Source: Mycolicibacterium sp. YH-1
Lineage (GTDB): Bacteria > Actinomycetota > Actinomycetes > Mycobacteriales > Mycobacteriaceae
DNA length: 64,000 bases
Direction: 5' to 3'
Assembly: GCF_022557175.1 (NCBI RefSeq)
Contig: NZ_CP092915.1
Coordinates: forward strand, 558,001 to 622,000
The notes under the pieces were generated by a model. That model searched no databases. It was not told the DNA's origin and saw only the letters and a list, made by a program, of their open reading frames with translations. A program made the translations under genes and the position numbers. Of this stretch, positions 16,486 through 26,062 are shown piece after piece (within the stretch, counting starts at the first letter, position 1; each line of letters starts with the position of its first letter).

Positions 16486-17135
16486 TGAGCAGTGGGGCGC
16501 GGTGGACGGCCGCGGTTCTGGTCGTCCTGGTGGCACTCGGCTTCGCGTTCTGGCAGGAACTGGGCGACGATGCCGACACCTCGACCAGCCCCACCGGATC
16601 ACCGGTCGCACGTGATCACCGCGACGCCGACACACCCGAAGCGCTGGCCCGGCCACGTGCCAGCGCCGACCTCGCGCCATGTCCTCCTGCCGGCCCCGGA
16701 GCCGGGCCGGAGGTGCTGCGTGGCATCTCGGTCGAGTGCGCGGCCGACGGGTCGACGGTCGATGTCGCCCGCGCGGTCGACGACCGCATCGTGGTACTGA
16801 ACCTGTGGGCCTACTGGTGCGGGCCGTGCGCCGACGAACTCCCGGCGATGGCCGAGTACCAGCGCCGCATGGGCTCGGAGGTGACGGTGCTGACCGTCCA
16901 CCAGGACGAGAACGAGACCGCCGCGCTACTGCGACTCGCCGAACTGGGCGTACATCTGCCGACGCTGCAGGACGGCAGACGCCTGATCGCCGCGGCACTG
17001 AAGGTCCCCAACGTCATGCCCGCGACGGTTGTCCTGCGTTCGGACGGTAGCGTTGCCCAAATTCTGCCCCGATCCTTCGCCACGGCTGACGAGATCGCGG
17101 AGGCTGTGAACCCACGGATGGGAGTGCCGGGTTGA
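16485..17135 (+). CDS. Membrane-anchored TlpA/ResA-like thioredoxin (Rv3673c-like)
   Basis: A 216-residue protein from the ATG in TGATG at the nth stop. A hydrophobic N-terminus (residues 8-23) acts as signal anchor. The extracytoplasmic thioredoxin domain holds WCGPC (C112, C115), preceded by VVLNLWAY. Two extra cysteines at about 66 and 85 may form a structural disulfide. Such proteins reduce or shuffle disulfides in secreted proteins or cytochromes. Directly downstream lies marP, whose protease domain depends on a disulfide, which is suggestive but unproven. Confidence 0.85.
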   Translation: MSSGARWTAAVLVVLVALGFAFWQELGDDADTSTSPTGSPVARDHRDADTPEALARPRASADLAPCPPAGPGAGPEVLRGISVECAADGSTVDVARAVDDRIVVLNLWAYWCGPCADELPAMAEYQRRMGSEVTVLTVHQDENETAALLRLAELGVHLPTLQDGRRLIAAALKVPNVMPATVVLRSDGSVAQILPRSFATADEIAEAVNPRMGVPG

Positions 17136-17920
17136 GTTCGGAGCGCGACGGCACTGGGGCCGAGTTCTTCCCCGATGCCGCCCCCGCGTGGCTCAAACCC
17201 CTCGTCGACAACATCGGCGAGGTACCCAGCGCCTACCGCAGCCACATTCCCCCGGACGTCGCGGCCGCGTTCAAGGTCGCCAACGCCGCCGCCACCCTGT
17301 CCGGCACGAAGCGCGATGCCGCGGTGCTGGTGCTGTTCTCGGGCGCGCAGGACGCGCCCGCCGGCGGGTTGCCCGACGACGCCGACCTGCTGGTCACCGT
17401 GCGCGCCTCGACGCTTCGGCACCACGCGGGGCAGGCGGCCTTTCCCGGCGGAGCGTCCGACCCCGAGGACAACGGTCCGGTGTCCACGGCGCTGCGTGAG
17501 GCCAACGAGGAGACCGGTGTCGACACCGGTCGACTTCATCCCCTGGCCACCCTGGAACGGATGTTCATCCCGCCGTCGGGCTTCCACGTCGTGCCAGTCC
17601 TGGCGTACTCGCCGGACCCAGGCCCCGTGCACGCCGTCAGCCCGGAGGAGACAGCCATTGTGGCGAGGGTTCCGGTGCGTGCCTTCGTCAACCCCGAGAA
17701 CCGGTTGATGGTGTACCGCAAGGAGCGCTCACGCCGGTACGCGGGCCCGGCGTTCCTGCTCAACCAGATGTTGGTATGGGGATTCACCGGGCAGGTGATC
17801 TCGGCGGCGCTCGACGTCGCGGGATGGGCCAAGCCATGGAACACCGACGACGTACTTGAACTCGACGCGGCAATGGCCCTCGTCGGGGCCACCAGCAGCT
17901 ACCGTGAAGGCCAACGATGA
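17132..17920 (+). CDS. Nudix hydrolase, CoA pyrophosphatase (NudL) type (Rv3672c-like)
   Basis: A 262-residue protein. The start is a TTG inside TTGA, overlapping the upstream stop by four bases; this coupling, not a separate ribosome-binding site, decides the start. The Nudix box lies at about 106-130 with GGASDPEDNG and ALREANEETGV, in the spacing seen in CoA pyrophosphatases of the NudL/UPF0035 group. It would cleave CoA or another nucleoside diphosphate derivative. The long N-terminal extension (residues 1-60) is common in actinobacterial members. The stop overlaps the start of marP. Confidence 0.87.
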   Translation: MSSERDGTGAEFFPDAAPAWLKPLVDNIGEVPSAYRSHIPPDVAAAFKVANAAATLSGTKRDAAVLVLFSGAQDAPAGGLPDDADLLVTVRASTLRHHAGQAAFPGGASDPEDNGPVSTALREANEETGVDTGRLHPLATLERMFIPPSGFHVVPVLAYSPDPGPVHAVSPEETAIVARVPVRAFVNPENRLMVYRKERSRRYAGPAFLLNQMLVWGFTGQVISAALDVAGWAKPWNTDDVLELDAAMALVGATSSYREGQR

Positions 17921-19104
17921 CTTCCTCTCAATGGCTCGATCTGGCCGTACTCGCCGTCGCCTTCGTCGCCGCCGTATCCGGCTGGCGTTCCGGGGCGCTG
18001 GGCTCGCTGCTGTCCTTCTTCGGCGTGATCCTGGGTGCGGTGGCCGGTGTGCTGCTGGCTCCCCACGTCGTCAGCAACATCGACGGGGCCCGCACCAAGC
18101 TGTTCGTCTCCCTGTTTCTGATCCTCGGCCTTGTCGTGATCGGCGAGATCGCGGGCGTGGTGCTCGGACGGGCGGTTCGCGGTGCGATCCGCAATCGCAC
18201 CCTGCGATCGTTCGACTCCGTGGTCGGCGTCGCCATTCAGCTGGTCGCGGTCCTGGTCGCGGCCTGGTTGCTGGCCACCCCGCTCACATCGTCGGATCAG
18301 CCGAATCTCGCTGCCGCCGTGCGAGGGTCGCGGGTTCTGGCTCAGGTCAATGATCTCGCGCCATCGTGGCTGCAGCGAGTACCCGCGCGCCTGTCGGGTC
18401 TGCTGGACACCTCCGGCCTGCCCGATGTCCTGCAACCGTTCGGCCGCACCCCGGTGGCCAACGTCGACGTGCCCGACGCCGCCCTGGCGACCGACCCCGT
18501 TGTCGCGGGCACGCGCCCGAGCGTGTTGAAGATTCGCGGCGTCGCGCCGAGCTGCCAGAAGGTGCTGGAGGGCAGCGGATTCGTCGTCGCCCCCAACCGC
18601 GTGATGTCCAACGCGCACGTGGTGGCGGGATCGGAGAGTGTCACGGTCGAGGCCGAGGGCAAGAGCTATGACGCCAGCGTGGTGTCCTATGACCCCAACG
18701 CCGACATCTCGATCCTCGACGTGCCGAACCTGCCGTCGGCGCCCCTGGTGTTCCACATGCAGGAGGCGCCCTCGGGAACCGACTCCGTGGTGATGGGCTA
18801 TCCCGGCGGCGGTGACTTCACCGCCACGCCCGCCCGGATCCGCGAGATCATCCAGCTCAACGGGCCCGACATCTACCACACCACGACGGTGACACGCGAG
18901 GTCTACACGGTCAGAGGCACTGTCCGGCAGGGTAATTCCGGCGGGCCGCTGATCGATCGCAAGGGCAGGGTGCTGGGCGTGGTGTTCGGCGCCGCCGTCG
19001 ACGACGCTGACACCGGGTTCGTGCTGACCGCCAACGAGGTGGCCAAGCAGATGGCCGGGGTGGGCGCTACTCAGAAGGTGCCCACCGGCACCTGCATCTC
19101 CTGA
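17917..19104 (+). CDS. marP: Membrane serine protease MarP, acid and oxidative stress resistance
   Basis: A 395-residue protein whose ATG overlaps the Nudix stop (ATGA). Residues 1-125 contain four predicted membrane helices of the CvpA-like type. The periplasmic trypsin-like domain has the triad H234 (SNAHVV), D263 (NADISI) and S341 (GNSGGP). Two cysteines, C213 and C393, occupy the positions of the regulatory disulfide in M. tuberculosis MarP (Rv3671c). MarP keeps cytoplasmic pH neutral in acid and activates the peptidoglycan hydrolase RipA. All catalytic features are intact. Confidence 0.95.
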   Translation: MTSSQWLDLAVLAVAFVAAVSGWRSGALGSLLSFFGVILGAVAGVLLAPHVVSNIDGARTKLFVSLFLILGLVVIGEIAGVVLGRAVRGAIRNRTLRSFDSVVGVAIQLVAVLVAAWLLATPLTSSDQPNLAAAVRGSRVLAQVNDLAPSWLQRVPARLSGLLDTSGLPDVLQPFGRTPVANVDVPDAALATDPVVAGTRPSVLKIRGVAPSCQKVLEGSGFVVAPNRVMSNAHVVAGSESVTVEAEGKSYDASVVSYDPNADISILDVPNLPSAPLVFHMQEAPSGTDSVVMGYPGGGDFTATPARIREIIQLNGPDIYHTTTVTREVYTVRGTVRQGNSGGPLIDRKGRVLGVVFGAAVDDADTGFVLTANEVAKQMAGVGATQKVPTGTCIS

Positions 19105-19112
19105 GCCGAGCG

Positions 19113-20075
19113 CTAAGCGCTGTCGTTCAGGAACCGGGTCAGCCGCTCGTTGACCGCCTCCGGTTGCTCCTCGTGCGCGAAATGGCCTGCACCGGAGATC
19201 GATACGTATCGCCCGTGAGGCGCGTAGTGGTGGGTGCGATTCACCGGGTCGGCCAGAACGTAGGGGTCGGCGTCGCCCCGCAGATGCAGGACCGGAACCG
19301 TCAGCGGGCGCTTCATCGATCTCATGAAGCGCATGCCCTCGCCGCGAAGCTGGCTGCGCACGGCCCATCGTTGATACTCCAGCGCGGAGTGTGCCGCCGA
19401 GGGAATCTGGATGGCTCGCCGCATGTGCCCGATCGTCTCGGTGAAGTCCGGTGAGGCCTGCCACTTCTCGCTAGCGCGGCTTCGGACCAGTGTTTCGAGA
19501 TCCGCGGCGTCACCGCGGGTCAACACGTGCTCGGGCCAGAACGGCAACTGGTAGCCCAGCATGCGGGGCAGCAGTGCCAGGCCCTGGTCGCGCCGGGTCA
19601 ACGCCGATGCCCGTAGCGCCACCGGATGGGGTGAACTCACCAAGGCGATGGCCCGCACCGCTCGCGGATGCAGCACCGAGGTCGCCCAGCACACCAGTCC
19701 GCCGTCGGCGTGGCCGATCAGTGTGGCGCTCTCGTGCCCCAGCGCGCGGACGAGGCCCGCGGTGTCGCCGGCCAGGGTCCAGCCGTCGTAGCCGCGCGGC
19801 GGCTTGTCGCTGCCGCCGTAACCCCTCAGATCGACGGCAACCACCCGGGCCCCGCGCAGTCCACGCAACTGGTGACGCCACGACCACCAGAATGAGCCGA
19901 ACCCGTGCAGCAGGATCACGAGCGGTCGGTCGGCCGCGGCCGTCTCGTCGGACTGCGCTTCCACGACGTGGAAGCGAATCCCGTTGGCGTGCACCTCCAG
20001 ATGCCGCCACGGACCCTCGATGCGTGTCACCGACGGGTCGGGCGGCGGCCGATTGCCGCGGCCCTTACGGGCCAT
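19113..20075 (-). CDS. ephE: Alpha/beta-hydrolase, epoxide hydrolase EphE type
   Basis: A 320-residue protein. The ATG at 20075 overlaps the TAA of the upstream holin-like gene by one base. The oxyanion region HGFGSFWW lies at 57-64. The nucleophile elbow GHADGG places Asp124 where lipases have serine, consistent with epoxide hydrolases and haloalkane dehalogenases. GDADPY supplies the acid region and GHFAHEE the histidine. It corresponds to Rv3670 by order. The usual ring-opening tyrosines of the lid cannot be placed with certainty, so hydrolase activity on epoxides is probable but not proven. Confidence 0.85.
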   Translation of the reverse strand: MARKGRGNRPPPDPSVTRIEGPWRHLEVHANGIRFHVVEAQSDETAAADRPLVILLHGFGSFWWSWRHQLRGLRGARVVAVDLRGYGGSDKPPRGYDGWTLAGDTAGLVRALGHESATLIGHADGGLVCWATSVLHPRAVRAIALVSSPHPVALRASALTRRDQGLALLPRMLGYQLPFWPEHVLTRGDAADLETLVRSRASEKWQASPDFTETIGHMRRAIQIPSAAHSALEYQRWAVRSQLRGEGMRFMRSMKRPLTVPVLHLRGDADPYVLADPVNRTHHYAPHGRYVSISGAGHFAHEEQPEAVNERLTRFLNDSA

Positions 20076-20584
20076 TACCAGCCTGATGGATCTGTGGTCG
20101 CCACCGCGCGGCCGTCACCGTTGGGGGAGGGCTTGTCACCACCGGGTACCAGGGCGACGCGCGCCTCCTTGACCGATTCGATGGTCTGCTGCGGTCCCCG
20201 GATCCGACGGACCTTCAGATATCCCAGGAATGCGAACGCGATGGTGGTCAGCACCATGAGCCCGAACACGATGAGGTAGGCGGCCCACGACATCAGCCAC
20301 AGGTTGAGCACCTCGGCGAGAAAGAAGAAGAAGAAGAACGTCGAGTAGAACAGCACGACCAGCGCGAGGATGAAGAAGACGCTGCCCGTGAGGCCCTTCT
20401 TCACATCACGGGTCACCTCGGCCTTGGCCAGGGCCACCTCGGCACGGACCAGTGTCGACATCTGCGTTGTCGCGTCTTTGACGAGATCGCCGATCGACGG
20501 ATCGGCCTTGGGTGCGTGCGGATCCACCAAGGGAATCGACGTCACGGTGGTCGGCACGCCGTTCTTACGGTCACCAGCGCTCAT
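20075..20584 (-). CDS. Phage holin superfamily III / YqjE-like membrane protein (Rv3669-like)
   Basis: A 169-residue protein from the ATG at 20584, preceded by GGGAGGA at seven bases. An amphipathic helix (LVRAEVALAKAEV) is followed by two membrane helices; the first contains an unusual run of six phenylalanines. The C-terminus is polar. Family members (Putative Actinobacterial Holin-X) are common next to core envelope genes and have no established phage link here. It is coupled to ephE. Confidence 0.83.
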   Translation of the reverse strand: MSAGDRKNGVPTTVTSIPLVDPHAPKADPSIGDLVKDATTQMSTLVRAEVALAKAEVTRDVKKGLTGSVFFILALVVLFYSTFFFFFFLAEVLNLWLMSWAAYLIVFGLMVLTTIAFAFLGYLKVRRIRGPQQTIESVKEARVALVPGGDKPSPNGDGRAVATTDPSGW

Positions 20585-20724
20585 GGACACGTCCTCCCGC
20601 GTCGAGGTCAATGCGGCCCATGTTGCCATGTCGCGTCGGGGGCAACGATCCCGGCCGACGATAGACTGACGGTGTTCTCCAAAACACGCGTCAAAAGAAC
20701 ATTGGGCCGGGGCAGACGATAGGG

Positions 20725-21453
20725 GTGCTGTTGAGACACCGCGAGTACGGCCCTGCTCAACGAGGTGCCGTTGCGGCGACCTTGGTCTTCCTGCTTGCAC
20801 TGATGGGCGTGTCCCTCGCGACGCCAGCGGGTGCCGCGGACCCGGTGCCGCTGGGCGGTGGCTCCGGCATCGTCGTCAACGGTGAGTCGTTCTGCACGCT
20901 GACCGCGATCGGCAACGACAACCGCGGGAACCTGATCGGCTTCACCTCCGCACACTGCGGTGGGCCGGGAGCCCAGGTGGCCGCGGAGGGTGCCGAGGAC
21001 CGTGGCGTGCTTGGCACGATGGTGGCAGGCAATGACGCGCTGGACTACGCCGTCATCCAGTTCGACCCGGCGCTGGTCGCACCGACCAACAACGTCAACG
21101 GATTCCAGATCGACGGCATCGGACCCGATCCGGCGTTCGGCGCGGTGTCATGCAAGCTCGGCCGCACCACCGGCTACTCGTGCGGCGTCACGTGGGGGCC
21201 GGGCAAGGATCCCGGCACGATCGTGAGCCAGGTGTGCGGTCAGCCCGGCGACTCCGGTGCACCTGTCACGGTGAACAACCGGCTGGTCGGCATGATCCAC
21301 GGCGCCTTCACCGAGGGACTGCCGACCTGCGTGATCAAGTACATCCCGCTGCACACACCGGCCGTGACGATGTCGATGAACGCGATTCTTGCCGATATCG
21401 CCGCCAAGGACCGGCCGGGATCGGGCTTCGTCCCGGTCGGCGCGGTCGCCTAG
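20725..21453 (+). CDS. Secreted S1-family serine protease (Rv3668c-like)
   Basis: A 242-residue protein with a GTG start. Residues 13-38 form a signal peptide ending at about ATPAGA|AD. The chymotrypsin-like triad is H77 (TSAHC), D107 (LDYAV) and S177 (GDSGAP), and three pairs of cysteines, including C57/C78, are spaced as in streptogrisin-type proteases. There is no pro-domain. It is likely exported and active in the cell wall or outside. It is divergent from the holin-like gene and convergent with acs. Confidence 0.88.
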   Translation: MLLRHREYGPAQRGAVAATLVFLLALMGVSLATPAGAADPVPLGGGSGIVVNGESFCTLTAIGNDNRGNLIGFTSAHCGGPGAQVAAEGAEDRGVLGTMVAGNDALDYAVIQFDPALVAPTNNVNGFQIDGIGPDPAFGAVSCKLGRTTGYSCGVTWGPGKDPGTIVSQVCGQPGDSGAPVTVNNRLVGMIHGAFTEGLPTCVIKYIPLHTPAVTMSMNAILADIAAKDRPGSGFVPVGAVA

Positions 21454-21472
21454 CGCGGTCGGCGAACAGGGG

Positions 21473-23425
<1,953 letters not shown>

Positions 23426-23428
23426 GAG

Positions 23429-23444
23429 TGTGAGGGTAGTCACC
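23429..23444. promoter_or_regulatory. Candidate Crp operator at the acs start
   Basis: TGTGA-GGGTAG-TCACC matches the mycobacterial Crp consensus TGTGA-N6-TCACA in nine of ten positions. It begins four bases upstream of the acs ATG and covers the probable -10 hexamer (TACCCT on the minus strand, 23438-23433). Binding here should hinder acs transcription. Match to consensus is seen; regulation is inferred. Confidence 0.6.
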
Positions 23445-23583
23445 CGAGGTTGCACGGAGGTTGGCGACTCACACTGTCAGCTGCGGACGGTGCCTGGTGA
23501 GCGACGAACGAGCGGCGTGGAGAGCCCAGCGGTCGATCGACCATGCGCGAGACGACGGACTGCAGGCATTACCGTGTGCTGTC

Positions 23584-24330
23584 GTGGCCGCACCCGATCC
23601 CCTAGCCCCGCTTGCGGAGCTGCCTGGCGTCGCCGCCGCCGGCGACGAGGCGCGCGAGGCGCTGGGCCGGGCGCACCGGCACAAGTACAACCTGCGTGGG
23701 TGGCCCGCGACGGCGGCCGAGTCCTCGGTCCGCGCCGCGCGGGCGTCGTCGGTGCTCGACGGCGGGTCACTCAACCTTGCCGATGCGGGTGAGGTCGACC
23801 CCGTGCTGACGGGGGCGTTGCGCGTTGCCGAGGCGCTTGAGGGTGGCGCCACCTCGTTGGTGGGTACCTGGCAGCGCGCGCCGCTGCAGGCCATCGCCCG
23901 GCTGCACGCGCTGGCGGCTTCCGACCTGACCGACGATGACCGGCTCGGGCGGCCCCGCCCGGAGGCCGACGTGGCCCGGCGGCTCGAACTTCTCGGCGAC
24001 CTCGTGATGGGCGGCACCCGGGTGCCGGCGCACGTGCTCGCGGCCGTCGCACACGGCGAGCTGCTCACGCTCGAGCCGTTCGGGGTGGCCGACGGTGTGG
24101 TGGCCCGCGCCGTGTCGCGGCTGATCACGATCAGCAGCGGCCTGGACCCGCACGGCCTCGGCGTCCCGGAGATCTACTGGATGCGGCAATCCGGCGACTA
24201 TCGCGCGTCGGCGCGGGGGTTTGCGTCGGGAACACCGGATGGCTTGACCGCCTGGCTGATCAACAGTTCGCGGGGTCTGCATGCCGGTGCACGCGAAGCG
24301 CTGTCGATAGCTCAGGCGATGGCGGGGTAG
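23584..24330 (+). CDS. Degenerate Fic-fold protein (Rv3662c-like)
   Basis: A 248-residue protein from a GTG at 23584. It reads as a Fic-domain relative: an inhibitory-helix-like SSVLDG at 55-60 (S-x3-D-G), helices with IARLHAL at 104-110, and at 164-175 EPFGVADGVVAR where an active Fic enzyme has HPFx(D/E)GNGRxxR. The catalytic histidine is Glu164 and the first arginine is Val172, so AMP transfer is not expected. M. tuberculosis Rv3662c is annotated as conserved hypothetical. The Fic link is my reading of the motifs and needs a structure comparison. The gene runs toward the Ms1 locus. Confidence 0.65.
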   Translation: MAAPDPLAPLAELPGVAAAGDEAREALGRAHRHKYNLRGWPATAAESSVRAARASSVLDGGSLNLADAGEVDPVLTGALRVAEALEGGATSLVGTWQRAPLQAIARLHALAASDLTDDDRLGRPRPEADVARRLELLGDLVMGGTRVPAHVLAAVAHGELLTLEPFGVADGVVARAVSRLITISSGLDPHGLGVPEIYWMRQSGDYRASARGFASGTPDGLTAWLINSSRGLHAGAREALSIAQAMAG

Positions 24331-24339
24331 ACGCCAGCA

Positions 24340-24654
24340 AACGCAAAGCGGGCGGCGTCCCGACTCACCTCACTGAGGTGGTTCAGGTCGCCGCCCGCTA
24401 GCACGAATACCGGTTACCATGCGTGCTGGGTGGGTTGCGTGGGTTGGCCTCGGCGTTCTTGCGATGCGCTACGGCTGCAACCTCACCCAAGAGGCCGACG
24501 TACCGTTCGCTCTCCGCAATTCCGCAGGCCCGCAACACTTCTGCCATTATCGCGGCTTGTGCTCCGCGTGGGTTCCGGAATTCGTGCTGGGTTGCTTGAG
24601 TTGGGAGACCGCGCCTTCTCTTCCGGCCCGGTCTTGGCCTTCCCAAGCTTCCGT
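24340..24654 (-). ncRNA. Ms1 RNA (MTS2823-type, mycobacterial 6S-like RNA)
   Basis: The 438-bp gap between the Fic-like gene and the HAD phosphatase gene has no credible protein. On the minus strand it holds a good sigma-A promoter (24689-24661), a predicted start near 24654 and a G+C-rich terminator at 24399-24347 followed by TTTGCGTTT, giving a transcript of about 310 nt. M. tuberculosis MTS2823 and M. smegmatis Ms1, about 300 nt, occupy the same place beside the Rv3661 gene and the same orientation. Ms1 binds RNA polymerase core lacking sigma factor and accumulates in stationary phase. Identity rests on position, length, promoter and terminator; the sequence itself was not compared. Confidence 0.75.
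24347..24399 (-). terminator. Terminator hairpin of the Ms1 locus
   Basis: AGCGGGCGGCG pairs perfectly with CGCCGCCCGCT (11 bp), and an inner CACCTC/GAGGTG pair extends the hairpin. On the minus strand TTTGCGTTT follows. On the plus strand it lies 16 bases after the Fic-like stop and may end that transcript too. Confidence 0.75.
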
Positions 24655-24660
24655 GCCTCC

Positions 24661-24689
24661 TTTGTACTCCGTGACGGCGGTCACATCAA
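24661..24689 (-). promoter_or_regulatory. Sigma-A promoter of the Ms1 locus
   Basis: On the minus strand TTGATG (24689-24684) and TACAAA (24666-24661) are exactly 17 bp apart. A purine start is expected near 24654. This is one of the clearest -35/-10 pairs in the window. Confidence 0.65.
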
Positions 24690-24768
24690 GTGGGAGGTGT
24701 TGGCGAGTCCCGATCGTTACGCCCACGCGTCTCAGCTACCCGGGCGGGGCCGCTGCCGGCGAGCCGAC

Positions 24769-25623
24769 TCACAAAGCGAATCGGCGCAGCAGCGAGTAGG
24801 TCAGTGCGCCCGCGGCGAGCGCGCTGGCGCCCACGGCGACGGTCGTGGCGACGGCAGCCCCAGACGGTGCCGGAATCCGGCCGCGCAGTGGAACGGGTCG
24901 GGAGAACGTCCGGGCCGGCCACCCGCGGGCGGCGGCCTCCTTGCGCAGTGCGCGGTCCGGGTTGACCACCGTCGGGTGACCGACCGCCTCGAGCATCGGC
25001 AGATCGGTGATCGAGTCGGAGTACGCGTAGCAGTGCTCGAGCGAATAGCCCTCGCGCGCAGCGAGTTCCCGGATGGCCTCGACCTTGCCCTCGCCGTAGC
25101 AGTAGAAGGCCACCTCGCCCGTGTACTTGCCGTCCTCGACGACCATGCGGGTCGCCATCGCGTGGGTGGCGCCCAGGGCGCGCGCGATGGGGGCGACGAT
25201 CTCCTCGCCCGAGGCGGACACGACGACGACGTCACGGCCGCACAGCTTGTGGTCGGCGATGAGATTCGCGGCCTCGGCGAAGACCAGGGGATCGACGATG
25301 TCGTGCAGGGTCTCAGCCACGATCGACTTCACCTGCTCGACGTTCCAGCCCGTGCACATGTTGGTGATGTAGGACCGCATCCGGTCCATCTGGTCGTGGT
25401 CAGCACCCGACATCAGGAACAGGAACTGGGCGTACGCGGACTTCAGCACGGTCTGCCGATTGATCAGCCCCTGATCGAAGAATGGTTTGCTGAAGGCGAG
25501 CGTGCTCGACTTTGCGATGACAGTCTTGTCGAGGTCGAAGAACGCAGCGGTGCGCACGGGGTGATCGGCGTCGGACTCGGGGACCGGGACCTCGCCGTGG
25601 CGGGCCGCGTCGGTTGCGGGCAC
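24769..25623 (-). CDS. HAD-IB family phosphatase, SerB-like, membrane-tailed (Rv3661-like)
   Basis: A 284-residue protein when started at the GTG at 25623; an in-frame extension to 25719 is possible but has no family similarity and would reach toward the 6C locus. HAD motif I is FFDLDKT (D30, D32), motif II is VVSASGEE, and the motif III/IV region is YSDSITDLPML. The helical cap lies between I and II as in phosphoserine phosphatase-like HAD-IB enzymes. The last 30 residues (VAVGASALAAGALTYSLL) form a membrane-like helix. The substrate is unknown. Neighbouring ssd has led some to link Rv3661 to cell division, without proof. Confidence 0.83.
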   Translation of the reverse strand: MPATDAARHGEVPVPESDADHPVRTAAFFDLDKTVIAKSSTLAFSKPFFDQGLINRQTVLKSAYAQFLFLMSGADHDQMDRMRSYITNMCTGWNVEQVKSIVAETLHDIVDPLVFAEAANLIADHKLCGRDVVVVSASGEEIVAPIARALGATHAMATRMVVEDGKYTGEVAFYCYGEGKVEAIRELAAREGYSLEHCYAYSDSITDLPMLEAVGHPTVVNPDRALRKEAAARGWPARTFSRPVPLRGRIPAPSGAAVATTVAVGASALAAGALTYSLLRRFAL

Positions 25624-25745
25624 GTTCTCAGCATAGGTGGCGGGTCGGCGGGCGAAGCGGTGATGACCCCCAACTGGCAGCGTCAGACACGTGCCGGTGG
25701 CTGCAACATTCCTGGTCACCGGGTGATTTCGTAGTCAAGCAGGAC

Positions 25746-25776
25746 TTGCGCCACGTCGGGCTCCCTTGTGTATAGT
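25746..25776 (+). promoter_or_regulatory. Promoter of the 6C sRNA
   Basis: A near-consensus -10 hexamer TATAGT at 25771-25776 is preceded by TTGCGC at 25746-25751 with a 19-bp spacer. Transcription would start near 25783, directly before the two C-rich hairpins. Confidence 0.55.
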
Positions 25777-25782
25777 GAGCAT

Positions 25783-25880
25783 TACTCGGCTTATGTCGGG
25801 TGTGTATCAGCCCGACCCCCCGGGGCTGATACACGACGACCTCCGCCTCCTCCCCCCCTGGCGGGGGTCGTCCCTTTTTC
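25783..25880 (+). ncRNA. 6C small RNA (B11 / ncRv13660c type)
   Basis: Two hairpins with C-rich loops are visible. The first has a 12-bp perfect stem GTGTATCAGCCC/GGGCTGATACAC (25802-25813, 25823-25834) with a loop containing six cytosines. The second has GACGACC/GGTCGTC (25835-25841, 25866-25872) with CCCCCCC in its loop and is followed by CCTTTTTCC, an intrinsic terminator. This is the definition of the actinobacterial 6C RNA. In M. tuberculosis the same RNA (B11) lies beside Rv3660c, the ssd homologue, as here. 6C RNAs base-pair through the C-rich loops with G-rich ribosome-binding regions and affect growth and cell division. Confidence 0.88.
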
Positions 25881-26062
25881 CGGGGGCTTTCTCCGGCGTG
25901 TGTCATCCGCCGTGAGGCATGTAAAACCGGAAGCGCCCCGATCGCGTTGCGGAAATCGCATGCCCCGGTGTGTTTATCCACAGTCGCGACTTGATGCACA
26001 TTTCGTTGCTAAACCTGCACGCGGCGTCGTGGTGGGCCACGAGACGCACGCACAGTTGGTCC

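Noticed and set aside
20075..20584. Holin-like protein as a sign of a prophage
   Set aside because: It is coupled to ephE in a conserved core locus, and no endolysin, integrase or structural phage gene is present.
24398..24646. 82-codon frame on the minus strand in the Ms1 region
   Set aside because: It overlies the Ms1 transcript, has no ribosome-binding site and no protein similarity; competing frames on both strands show the absence of coding constraint.
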